NCBI GenBank assembly: GCA_033064195.1
Contig: JARBJD010000001.1
Coordinates: 558,001 to 622,000, forward strand
Length of the DNA stretch: 64,000 nucleotides
Origin: Blattamonas nauphoetae
Lineage: Eukaryota > Preaxostyla > Oxymonadida
Reading direction: 5' to 3'
The position numbers and the translations under genes are program-made. The notes below the pieces were generated by a model. It saw only the letters and a list, made by a program, of their open reading frames with translations. It searched no databases and was not told the origin of the DNA. Numbering within the stretch: the stretch's first letter is position 1; each line of letters opens with the position of its first letter. Shown here piece after piece: positions 45,401 through 55,700 of the stretch.

Positions 45401-46823
45401 GAAGGAGTACTTCTACATGCGAAGTGCAGAGATCGAGCAGGTCACAGTTATCGTCCCAGCTGAGCGACTGAGTCAACACGAGCACGAACTTGAAGTGGAA
45501 CGGACGAAGGTGGGAATGCAATACGAAGACTTGTTGGTTCGTTTATTGATCAGAGAAGAGGAGGAGAGGGACCAAACAGCACTCCGAGAATTGAATGCCA
45601 TGGCCGAAAAAGAAGAACTCGAAAAACGGCTAAAGTCGTCGCAGCAGTTCTCATTCAACCAGGACAAGCCTCTCCATGTCATAGTCGACAACAAAAAGAA
45701 AAAGGAGAAGATGAAACAACCGGATGAACTTAAAGATATCACCGAGTATTACAAACAACACAAATGGGAACCATCGCCAATCCCGTCCAGAGCGGCATTC
45801 ACTCGTCATCCATGTCTCCGAATCACCTGCATTGTGATCACTGTGCTACTCGTCGCTATTCTGGCCATCACTGCTGTCGCTGCGTTTGCGTCTCTCTTCG
45901 GAGGAACTCAGCTCACCGCACAGAGGCAGTTTGTTACAAGTCGACGATTCAATGTGTCACCCACGTTCAAAGCGGATGAATTACCGAACCAAGTGATATT
46001 CTCGGCGTCGTCGACGAGGAAAGGAGGATCAAGTGCGAATGGATGGAGGAGAGGATGGAACGGGGAAAGCGGAACACACCTTCCAGAGAGTCTCTTAAGG
46101 AATATATCTGATCTGATTGAACCAACCACCCCGCGCGAACTGGACGTTCCATCTCGATCAGCCGCACCAACTGAAACTGAGGTCTTCGTAGTGAAGGAAG
46201 ATGAAGTTTTGATGCATACAGCGCGGATCAACACTCTCTCTGTGGGTACTCTCACAGCCCACGATGACACCAACAATACTATCAACGTCGCAGGCACTCT
46301 CCATGTCACGGATGGGACCTCCTCCACCACCATCACCGGAAGCCAGCTGACAATTCAATCAGATGAGGAGGGATCGACACCTTACTTTTCCGTCAACTCA
46401 CCCTCTCTCTTCTCCAATCTGCACGCTCAGCAGATCTCGGATCCGGACGGAGGCATTCTATATTTCTACCCGACCATCTACATCATCCACCAGCGCGTGA
46501 CTACTCGCCAGATTGTTCTCACCAATTTCTCCGCATCTAATATGAAACTGGAGATAACCGGGAAGTACTACACGTCTGGAAAAACAGATTCATTCACGTA
46601 CAATCTCTACACCACAGAGGACGGAACATTCACAAATCGGTCCCAGAATGCCGTGCCGTCCATTCTGGGGGTGGTTGTGCAGTATGATACCGTGGAGGAT
46701 GTCTTGCGAGTGAAATTGAATTTTACAGGAGCAGAATCGACTACCATTTTTGCCAAGTTTTCTCTCACCTCTACGGAATTACTGAGTGGAGAACAATTTC
46801 GGGTCGAGCCGTACATCCCGTAG
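39450..46823 (+). CDS. Giant vWA-domain single-pass membrane protein with 72-bp repeats
   Basis: N-terminal exons, joined by introns including 39673-39714 and 39746-39809 plus a longer intron-rich stretch at about 39950-40115 and one near 40212-40292, encode a von Willebrand A-like domain. Its MIDAS-type start is DLVVVLDNTCSMIDSHADDK, followed by YKETLICLERIVSLFQPTDR, FGLILTTEPE, ILSAVFSAYSLLND and SPLVWIFSGDHSF. One uninterrupted exon (about 40293-46823) follows. It contains ~1,750 residues rich in Lys, Glu and Ser with the repeat array at 41541-41900, several KKRSRA.T/Q repeats, then a single membrane helix CIVITVLLVAILAITAVAAF (nt ~45830). About 310 C-terminal residues follow with five N-glycosylation sequons (RNIS, NNT, NFS, NRS, NFT). 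No signal peptide is seen, so a type II topology with the vWA domain in the cytosol is inferred. Function unknown. Confidence 0.68.
41541..41900 (+). repeat. Five tandem 72-bp units inside the vWA gene
   Basis: Five in-phase copies encode a 24-aa unit (KPAEDEKKGK, D/G, SKTPSRNESQASL). Units start at 41541, 41613, 41685, 41757 and 41829. The three middle copies have GS where the outer two have DS, and are otherwise nearly identical at DNA level. A degenerate copy precedes (AEKDKKKGKDSKAPSRAPSQ), and decayed versions follow near 42020-42090 (RGPSRTQSKSSLEP). This indicates recent tandem duplication or homogenisation. Confidence 0.95.
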
Positions 46824-46986
46824 ATGAATGGGGAGAAGCTGCAGTGATATTTTAACTTTTCGTTCTTTTCGTCGCAGTCATCTTTATTCGACTTCTCAAG
46901 ACTCTCATTTCATTTCAAACATCTTTCTTCTGACTTTTATTGAGCATGACGTTTTCGAGGTCAAAATAAGACTGTGAAGTGTGAAA

Positions 46987-48813
46987 TTAATCTTCCTTGT
47001 TTTCGACAGTTCCATCACCGTCTTCACCCTCCTCCCTCTCTTCGTTTTCTCGATTCTCCTTCTTCCTTCTTTTTTCCAGTGCCCTTAGTGCGGTGATTGT
47101 GGATGTCAGAAGAGGGAGAACAAGGGGCGTGTACAGGGAGAGGTAGTGATTCTCTTGTTGGGTGACCAAAGCCAATGCTTTGTCATGATCGCTTAACTCG
47201 GCACAATGGACAGCTGATGAACGAAGATATCCCATAGATTGTATAACTGCACGAAGTGATTCCATTTCCTCTGGAAAATGGAAGGCAAGGTTGAAGTCGT
47301 TGAGAGCAGCTGAAAGAGTGGATTTGAAATGTTTTCGATATTCTCGACTCGACTTATGAGATGACTTAATCGCGTTGAGGATTGCAACAGTGTCATGGAC
47401 CCGAGTTAGGTATGAAGAATGAGCTGAGACGATGAGAGCATCCGTTTCGAAATCGGTGAGGGATGATGACTAAAAGGTAAATAATGAATAAAAAATGACA
47501 AGAAAAGAGATATACATCTGGATTAAGTCCAAATGTGGACCGGAGGATCTTGTTGAAGGCTTGTCTGACGACTTCCTTATCAGTCTCATCAAGTTGAGTA
47601 AATGACTTAAGGAGACCATCCTCCAATTGGTTTGGATCAAGAACAATTATGTATCCGTACGAGGCTACGGATAGGGTTGCCACAACGAGGTCATTGTCCT
47701 CGTCTGAGTCAGGATTAGCATCAGGAAGAAAAATGGCAATTCTAGTCGTAGACGATTCAACACGATCAAATGAATCAATAATAGCTGGGTTTTTGTCATT
47801 GATATGTTCAGAGATGATTGAAGAAGTAGCGAGATAGTCTCGAATTGCATCCGGGGTATTAATTGTATTTTTGAGGATAGGAGAGATATGATCGAATGTA
47901 TGTGTGATAGAAAACTTAAAATCTGTGATATTTTCGAGATGGGATGGTTGTTCCTCAAAAAAGACTGAGGAAAACAGATTAGGAGAGTGAAATAGATTAT
48001 TGTCAGGAGAATATGAGAAAAAAATACATTTCTTGACATCTGATAGTGCATCTGTGAATTCCAATTTGGGTGAGAGACGAGAATGGATGAAGTCAAGTGC
48101 AAATACGTGCTGTTTTGCCCCAATCTTCTTCATTGAAGGTGTCAAGTCGTTTGGTGCCATCTTTGTCAAAATTTCAATACAATAATCTTCCATTGAATCC
48201 ATTTGTTTTTGTTTTGAGGCGTTTTCCAGAGAGGATGGGATTACAAGGAAGCCAATACGAGAATCTCCAAAATTCAATCCAACATGAAATTTGGATTCAA
48301 GCATTGGATTCTTTTGAATGACTGTCTCAGATACGGCAAAAAAGACATACGCAAACGGTGGAATCTGGCTTATGACAGATGAAAAGACTAAAATGAGGTG
48401 AGTAGAGTGACAAGAGTGAAGTTGATACTTGTTTCTCCGTGGCTCTTCCATGGAGTTGCATATGTCAAAAACTCTTGTTCAGTAAGATCTTCCCCGAAAA
48501 AATCGGAGAACGCCAGTGTTTGGACCTCCAAACAATCAAGAGACAGTTTTGTACTTTCTGCCAGGTAATTCAGAGAGTCAACACAATATTGAGATATTTC
48601 TGTTCCCGATAGTTGAACAAAGTTGATTAGTGTTGATTGAAAACATTTTGGGCGACGTAGGATAACACTCTCTTTGTCCAGGCCTGCATGGTGGAGGAGT
48701 CCAGATTCATCAAAAAACACTTCCCAGATCACTGCCATTGTCAAATATATCCCAAGAAACACGAGGAGAGACGTGTATTCTCGCTTGTGACGCGAACAGA
48801 ATGATCGGTTCAT
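46987..48813 (-). CDS. PIGS: PIG-S-like GPI transamidase subunit
   Basis: PIG-S is a luminal subunit of the ER GPI transamidase, which attaches GPI anchors to proteins. An N-terminal membrane anchor (YTSLLVFLGIYLTMAVIW) is followed by a luminal body. RIAIFLPDANPDSDEDNDLV, SYGYIIVLDP and FNKILRSTFGLNPDVY resemble the PIG-S segment 'LaifLPN...F..qlr.LLGl'. The C-terminal part has NAIKSSHKSSREYRKHF, SAALNDFNLAFHFPEE and a hydrophobic LYTPLVLPLLTSTITAL, the expected second membrane segment. An acidic/basic tail ends the protein. Introns lie around 48393-48430 and 47473-47514. Similarity is distributed rather than motif-based, so confidence is moderate. Confidence 0.6.
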
Positions 48814-48874
48814 TCATAAAGTGTCTCAATGGGTTCGTTTGTTCGCTCTTCATTTGGTGGTTTTTTAACGTCTT
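48814..48874. promoter_or_regulatory. 61-bp divergent spacer (PIG-S-like / dual-specificity phosphatase)
   Basis: The start codons of the two divergent genes (48813 minus, 48875 plus) are 61 bp apart. Promoter elements for both must be here or inside the genes. No named motif is seen. Confidence 0.35.
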
Positions 48875-49332
48875 ATGTATCAGGCGATAAATGAGCCAGA
48901 TATTAGTCACATTTTTGGTGGAATTTACGTCGGAAATCAGGTTTGTCTCTATTTTCCTTCAGTTCACCATATCTTCTCGAACAGGCTGCTGCACTGAACG
49001 TGAAACTCCTTACAGAGCTGAATATTCGGAGGATAGTTCGACTTCGTACTCAGCCCCTCCAATCTTTCCCCCCTTCGATCTGTTATACTGCCTTCTGCCC
49101 GTTCGAAGATCTCCCAGATTCCGACATCCACAATATCATGCCAAATGTTTTTCAAAATATCCGTCACTCATTAGCAGTGGGGGAGCGATGCCTTGTTCAT
49201 TGTTTTGCCGGAAAATCTCGGAGCCCTGCCATCGTAATTGCCTTCTTGATGCTCGACATGAATATTCCTCTAAAAATTGCATATAATCATGTTGATAGGG
49301 CGCGATCTGGGTATGAAATACACTCGATTTGA
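48875..49332 (+). CDS. Dual-specificity phosphatase (atypical DUSP)
   Basis: Two exons (intron 48941-48984) give 137 aa from ATG 48875: MYQAINEPDISHIFGGIYVG, then AAALNVKLLTELNIRRIVRL, YTAFCPFEDLPDSDI and the PTP active site VHCFAGKSRSPAIVIAFLM (HC-x5-R). The conserved Asp of the general-acid loop is present in the EDLPDSDI stretch. Length is short, without a CH2 or other regulatory domain. The C-terminal DSP helix (usually PN..F..QL) would need one more exon after ARSG. YFQFCERL near 49400 looks suitable, but the splice phase does not fit, so the 3' end may be incomplete. Confidence 0.8.
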
Positions 49333-49472
49333 TATTTTTGTTATTGATTTTTTTGTGGCCCTTGGTATGTGTTTTGTTTGCATGGAATGATATCTCAGTA
49401 CTTTCAGTTCTGTGAACGTCTAATCTCTCGTTTTATCGCTATCGTCCATTTTTGTCCTTGTCCAGACTTAAC

Positions 49473-51797
49473 ATGAATCCATCTTTTAAGCATCAACTAT
49501 CAGTGCTTGAGTACCTTGTCATGCATCGAAATTCTCTTCGCTACTGTCACTTCTGCGGAGACTTTGACTGCAGCTGCCTCCAATTTCAAATTTCTCACTG
49601 CATTTTTTGTTCATCTATTCGCACTTCTTTGCGGGACATAATACTTCTCAGACTCATCAACACTGTTGGAACGCAAACTGAGCCGGAGGGATTTCTAAAT
49701 CAGTCAAATCGTCAACAATTACGATCTACTAAACCAGCATATCGATTGTCAGACAATGACAAATCACGAGTTACATATCTGAGTCGAAAGGCTGAGAAAG
49801 CATCAATGGTTTCATGGGAAAGAGCGAAACTCGTGGAAGCCGCTACTGTTCTGTCGGGATTATTTATTGGGGACTTACTGTCCAAAGCTGTCCTTTCATC
49901 ACTATTTTCTAGTTCTACATTGTCTCGAACAGGATTACATCGAAGGAAAAAGATGAAGAAGAAAAAACTGAAATATGATGAACGAATGGATGGACAATCA
50001 TCACACAACAAGCGTATTATCACTCCTCCCACTATTCCTAGGCCAAACCCAATCCCAAAACGTATTCAATCACAGCTGTCACCCTTAAGTCGACCATCTG
50101 ATATAACGCAAGTCCAAACAACTCCGGTCCTTCTCATCCATAATACTCCCAAGCAATATTCCTCATCTCCAAGTCACAACAGTACAGATCCCCCATCGTC
50201 CAGCTCTGCGAAGCTCACTCCACAAAGTGTCTCTGTCAAGGAAGATAAAGGACTCTCGACCCAAAATATGCTTCCTGTTCCTCCAAACTCATATTTCAAC
50301 CCATTTCTTGATTTTGATCCAACTACCAAATTGTTTCGACGATTTGGCGTCACTCCACCAGCGTCGTTCCTCTGCCCTCTCTCAGCGGCGCTGCTTACGC
50401 GTTCACTCCCTTTTCGTTATCAACAAGTATTTCCGTTGTACACTCGAGTCAACTATGACCCTAACTTGCGAATTCCTGTCCAGATAACCCCGGAATCATC
50501 TCTCCTCCACGCCACTCCATCTATTCAGCCGAACACACACACCCCAAGCCAAGTTGTCCAATTCGCATCACGTACACACACAAACTCGCCTTCAAAGCAG
50601 TCAAATGACTCGTCGAAATTCACTCCTCTTGTCCGCTCAATGAGTTCGCCCTCAATTTGCATGACAGAGCTCTGCAACACGAGCGACAACAGCCCAAACG
50701 AAGCGCTGAACGATGTCGTAGTGTTCAACAACTACACTGCCCTCACAGCCTTCATCCTCACTCAAAACGCATCCGCAGCAGCAACAGGAAACCATCATAT
50801 TAATCACGCACAGCCAACTGAATCCACTTCAGACATTCCTGCAGACATACTTCACTATTTCTCTTTTGTCTTCGCATCGATGCGAAATGTCTGTGAGCAG
50901 AATGCGACGAAGATAGGAACGGTGCAGAATACAAGCTTGAAACCATCTCCTCCCCTCGACGCAAATGCATCCAAAAGCGAGTCTGGGACGCAAACGACAG
51001 AAGCCCCGCACACCGGAGACACACCCTCCACAGACCCAAAGCCGGACGAGGACAATTCTGAGTCAAGCTGGTTCTGGGAAAGCTACTCAGAATCGATTGA
51101 AGCACGTGACAACTTCCATGAGCTTCTCGGGGAGCAAATAGTAACAAAGGTGGAACGGATGAAGCGGAGGAAGATGTATGTGAATGAGCTGATGAAAACA
51201 AACATGTGGCAGAAAACACGACGAGCTGAGACTCTCAAAACAGATCGAATCCAGCCGAAGCCAGCACAAAAAACTCAAGGCCGAGACACAGATCGGCTAA
51301 AGAGACCAGAATCATTCTTCGACCGCGACCAGCCACTCCTGCCCCCAGCAGATCCTGTCATCTCTCCGGTCATGACCCACGACTCATCCCCAGCACCAGT
51401 CGGAAACTCAGATAGCGATCACTACTCCGACTTCTCCGAAACTTCGTTTGGATCATTGTCTGAGACAGGACAGAGTGAGGAAGGGGCAGTTTATCGAAAG
51501 ATGATGGAACGGCAGTACAAAACGCCAGTGGTATGGATGGAGAACAGGAGAGGGGGGATCCGAGAAGAACGAAAAGAAAGAGACGCAAAGAGGCGAGGTT
51601 CTTTCTCGTTCAGCACTTTCCTACCTCCTCTTGTTGCCTCCGCCCCGTCGCTTCTTCCATCTTCGTCACTCATCCACCCACAACCACCTCCCAAAGATAC
51701 CAACTCAAACGAGTTGTCTGAAGGAACTGGCAAGAAGAGGAAGAAGTATGAAAGCGTCCGAGTTGTTTTGGTCCAGGACTCCATGGAGGGTGGATGA
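49473..51797 (+). CDS. Unrecognised protein with N-terminal Cys cluster and TQT motifs
   Basis: Single exon, 774 aa from ATG 49473 (the upstream frame has no ATG). Residues ~25-55 hold a compact Cys/His group, CHFCGDFDCSCLQF then HCIFCS, suggesting a zinc-binding knuckle. A basic helix-rich part (RRKKMKKKKLKYDER) follows at ~155-180, then long disordered Ser/Thr/Pro-rich stretches. Two TQT cores, VGTQTEP (near residue 75) and SGTQTTEA (near 505), resemble LC8/DYNLL binding sites. A conserved-looking helical block, SSWFWESYSESIEARDNFHE and LLGEQIVTKVERMKRRKMYV, lies near residues 540-580. No catalytic motif. A scaffold tied to dynein light chain is possible but unproven. Confidence 0.65.
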   Translation: MNPSFKHQLSVLEYLVMHRNSLRYCHFCGDFDCSCLQFQISHCIFCSSIRTSLRDIILLRLINTVGTQTEPEGFLNQSNRQQLRSTKPAYRLSDNDKSRVTYLSRKAEKASMVSWERAKLVEAATVLSGLFIGDLLSKAVLSSLFSSSTLSRTGLHRRKKMKKKKLKYDERMDGQSSHNKRIITPPTIPRPNPIPKRIQSQLSPLSRPSDITQVQTTPVLLIHNTPKQYSSSPSHNSTDPPSSSSAKLTPQSVSVKEDKGLSTQNMLPVPPNSYFNPFLDFDPTTKLFRRFGVTPPASFLCPLSAALLTRSLPFRYQQVFPLYTRVNYDPNLRIPVQITPESSLLHATPSIQPNTHTPSQVVQFASRTHTNSPSKQSNDSSKFTPLVRSMSSPSICMTELCNTSDNSPNEALNDVVVFNNYTALTAFILTQNASAAATGNHHINHAQPTESTSDIPADILHYFSFVFASMRNVCEQNATKIGTVQNTSLKPSPPLDANASKSESGTQTTEAPHTGDTPSTDPKPDEDNSESSWFWESYSESIEARDNFHELLGEQIVTKVERMKRRKMYVNELMKTNMWQKTRRAETLKTDRIQPKPAQKTQGRDTDRLKRPESFFDRDQPLLPPADPVISPVMTHDSSPAPVGNSDSDHYSDFSETSFGSLSETGQSEEGAVYRKMMERQYKTPVVWMENRRGGIREERKERDAKRRGSFSFSTFLPPLVASAPSLLPSSSLIHPQPPPKDTNSNELSEGTGKKRKKYESVRVVLVQDSMEGG

Positions 51798-52000
51798 TGA
51801 ACGACTTGTGCGCTTCTAATTACGACAGTTTCCTCACTGACGCACTTATCACTCAATTTCCGGAATAGTTTCTGCGCATGCTTTTCAATCTATATTTATG
51901 ATGGACGCAACCTGTTGTTTCGTTAACTTTGTTTTTCTCAACTTGAACAATTGCACGAATGAGTTCTCCGATTCGGTACCCATCGTTTTTTCAGTCTGTG

Positions 52001-52563
52001 ATGATCCACTTCTTCCTTGTCGTCAATAAATTTGGCACTACAAGATTGACCCAGTATTACAATCATCTTACAATGCAAGAAAGAGTTGCGCTGGAAGGAG
52101 AGATCATCCGCCAGTGTTTATCTCTCAACGATAATCAAGTCTGCTTTTCTTTATCTAGATAATCATAAAAACTATATTTCAGTGTCCATTCTTCGATTAT
52201 AGCAATTATCGAATCATTTTCAAACGATTTGCTTCCCTGTACTTCATAGTCGGGACTTCGGATGAAGAGGTTTCTTCACTTCTTCCTTTTTCCTGCATCT
52301 GTTGCATTCATACTCCAGATTGAACTAGAAATGATTGAACTTATCCAATTGTTTGTGGAGACTCTTGACTATTACTTCGAGAGTGTTTGCGAGTTCGATG
52401 TATGAACACTTTTATTCACATCGTGTATCTTTCGAAGATTATGGCAAATCTCGATCGTGTTCATTTTATTCTCAACGAAATGATTGCAAATGGACATGTT
52501 GTGAGTACAGGGAGGAAAGAGATTCTGGAACCTGTTGATTTTCTTGACCGAGCATCACCATGA
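52001..52563 (+). CDS. AP4S1: AP-4 complex sigma subunit
   Basis: Four exons sum exactly to 144 codons (143 aa, as usual for sigma chains). Introns are 52139-52182, 52270-52318 and 52400-52437 (38-49 nt). MIHFFLVVNKFGTTRLTQYY, FFDYSNYRIIFKRFASLYFI, LIQLFVETLDYYFESVCEFD, DRVHFILNEMIANGHVVSTG and RKEILEPVDFLD align across the whole clathrin-adaptor small chain. The FFLVVNK start and the NGHVVST...IL.P..FLD end fit sigma-4 better than sigma-1, -2 or -3. AP-4 sorts cargo at the trans-Golgi. An in-frame ATG at 51959 would add 14 residues, but the family normally starts at MI.FF. Confidence 0.88.
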
Positions 52564-52753
52564 TTCTTGAAGAACTTGCCAGATGCAGCGTCATCATTTC
52601 ACTCTCTTGTTTCATATTTGTTCTGATAAAATCATTTTTTCTTTAGTTCTGTCGTTTTTTCTGTTGAAGGTGAAGGAAGACGAAACCATCATTTTTCTCG
52701 ATGAGAAAATGAAAAGAATGAAGAGCAGAAGAAATCAAAAGTGAACAGAAGAA

Positions 52754-55700
52754 TTAAACACGATTTGTTTTGAGAGGAACACGCGCTCTTTTTGGAACTG
52801 GGCGTGTTGGTCCCCAAGAGCGTTCTGCGCTCATTCGGCGAGGAAGAGAGAGACTGCGTTTGACGGGAATCAGGCCGAAGGGTGTTTGTGTATAAAGCTG
52901 TTGTGATGACAGGAAGTAATTCGGGTCACGTTTCGAAAAACGCGGACTGGCCATGTCCCGTCGACTTTCTTGGAGGGCAGAGACTGGTGGAGATAACGAT
53001 TGTCTTCTCCGTCTTCCAGACATTTGAAGGTCAAGTTCTGGGATTGAGGTATCTGGTGGAGGAAATGACCGTCTCGCTGTTTCAAGCCTTCCTTGAGAAA
53101 CAACAGAACTGGCTGTGGCGGGTTTGGTATTGGTAGACTGCGCTGAGGATTGAGATTGAACAAAAAAGGTCTTTGCTTCCATCGAATCGAAATATGACAA
53201 GATTTTTCCAGATCTGGGGCGTTCAAGTTGCTTCTCCTTTTCGATCAAGATATCATTTTGGAATGGTGGAAGAGAGATTGGAGATGAGATAACGTCATCC
53301 TCCGGTGTGAAGGCGTCTTCAGAATCGTTGGATGTGACTGTCTCCGACACGCGTTCGAGACTTGGAGAGGGTTTTACGCTGCTGAATTGGTGTCTGTGTT
53401 GCTTGGCTTTTGTCCATGATGATGGAGAAGAAAATGAGAAAGATGTGATTTTACTAGAATTGAGCTTTAGGCCGTCTCGATGAGCGGGAGCCTTCAAACG
53501 ATTTGAACTATTGACACCCGCCAAATCATGTCCTTGTGGTTCGTCGTTTCGAGATTTGTCGATTTTGGATTGAATCAAAATGCGAAAAGTGCCGTACCCA
53601 TCGGACGAAGTCTCGGCGGTTTTTGCTGCTGCTGAGACTGCCATCTCCAGTCTGGCTTCATTCAGGATGAGGAGGGGTGAACCTGAAGTCTTTGAGCTTT
53701 CTTGGGCAACCATGATTCTTTCACGTTCATGTCGGCACATGTGAACATTTCGAATGAACAGTTTGTCTGCCAACATTTTTGACTTGGCTGAATCTGAGGA
53801 AGATGACTGAAGTTGTGAATCCGAACGTGTGTTGCCCCTTTTGAGGGGTGGTTGTGGGATGGTGGAGTAGAGGATCGATAAGTTCATCGGAGCGCGTGGG
53901 GCATTTGTTGAGATGGGATAGAGTGTTTCGAGGGTGGAAAGAACTTCAAGATAACCACTAAAAGACGAGACAACAGATTTGTCGAATTGTTTGGACGATT
54001 TGTTTGGTGTGAACGGAACAGTAAATGAATCGCGTCCACCGTGTTTTCTCCAACCATTGGAGAGGAGCTGGTTGATGATGAATTCCTCTGCAAGAACACT
54101 ATCGCGGATTGATTTGAGGTGCGTGTTGTTGTCAAAGAGAACGTTCAACGCTGAAGGATACAATTCATCCATTTTGAGATTTGGAGCTGACAAGGATGGG
54201 AGTGTTTGTGAGATTACAGACAGAGCTGACCCTTGGGCACTTTTTGTGACAGGGCGGAGATTGCCACTTCGTGATGTTGACAACTGTGCGACAGGTGGTA
54301 CGTGAACCTCCTCTTCTTTGGGCGCTGTTGTCGACTCTGCTTTTTTCGGAGTTTCAGATTGAGTGAGCAATCCCAATAAACGCTGAACTTGCTCCATCAT
54401 TGCGTTTTTCAGACGGATGTGGAGGACACTCTCACTCGTCCATTTCACTGAATCAGAAAAGGCGCTCCACATTTTATCAATGTATGCACTGAGAACCGAA
54501 TTCATTCTGTTCAATGTCTTTTGACTTCGAAGAGTGGTGATAAAGTTGATCAAAGAGCAGTACTCGTAGAGAATGAGGATGAGGAGAGGTGGTGGTGAAG
54601 GGCGCTCTATGAGTTGGGTAAAGTGGACGAAGGGCGGTCTGTTTGGATCGTTTTGTGTGTCATAGTTTCGAGGGAGAGGGATTTTTGATTCACCATTCAG
54701 AATTTTGTCCAATTCAGACGGACTGAGGTTCAGATCTTTGACGTACGGAGGGAGAAAGTTCTGTCGGATGGACAACGGCTCGAATCGGAGGAGTTCGGGA
54801 AGATAGGGTGTCCAGAGTGGATTAGGATCAGTTGTCATGCTGCAAAGATTTGCCGAGGGAATGTTTTCAGGGATATCCTTTTTGGGAAGGACATTGCATG
54901 TGCATTGTGATGTTTCAGTTGTTCTGTAGCATGGATGATAGGAAAGGTGCATAACAGTCGAAGCTGATGGAATCTGAACATTCGGCCCACTGTTGGATGT
55001 TGTTTCTGTGGGAGATGTGTGTTGATCCAATACTTTCGCAAGAGGGATGCAAATGGTCACTCCACCCTCTGTCTGTGGTCTATCAGCGATGACAAATGAA
55101 TCAAGAGAGAATTGGGGCTTGGGTGGTGGGAAATCCGGGATGTCGAGAGGTCCAAGGTGCTTTGTTTCCTCTGATTCATCTTTAGGAGGTGGTGGTGGTT
55201 TTGGGACTTGTTTCTTCGGACGTTTGAAGCTCGCGTTGGGAATATTCTGTTTCATTCGCATTGACTTCACAATTGGACTGTGCAGAACGGCAGGGTCGAG
55301 AGTGCTCTTGCTTGGGCAATCCACAACTCTTTTCTTCGAGGTAACTGATGATAGTCCAACTTTCTTCTTGTAGGACGAAGATTCAAGAAGATGGAGGAAT
55401 GGAAGCCGTTTGTTATCAGCCTGTTGAATGTGAAGAATGGATGTCCGGGCAGGACTAATGAGAGTCCCAGGCGGAAAGATACTGTTTGGTTGGAATAACA
55501 CGACTCGATCGGAAAATGATGAGAAGATCGGTTTGTTTGATGAAGAAGGATCGGGTGTCTGTGGTTTAAGTCGAGACGACTCCTTCTGCGGAGTCAGCGG
55601 AGTCTCCTGGATCTCCACCAGACTTTGTCCAGAAATAGCTTGAGGAATATCAGTTGGAATGAGAGAACTGAATTGTTGGAGTGAAAGTTGTAGGCCTGCC

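Noticed and set aside
51959-52000. Extended start for the AP-4 sigma gene (MSSPIRYPSFFQSV)
   Set aside because: Adaptor sigma chains start at the MI.FF motif; the extension has no match and the 52001 start gives the usual length.
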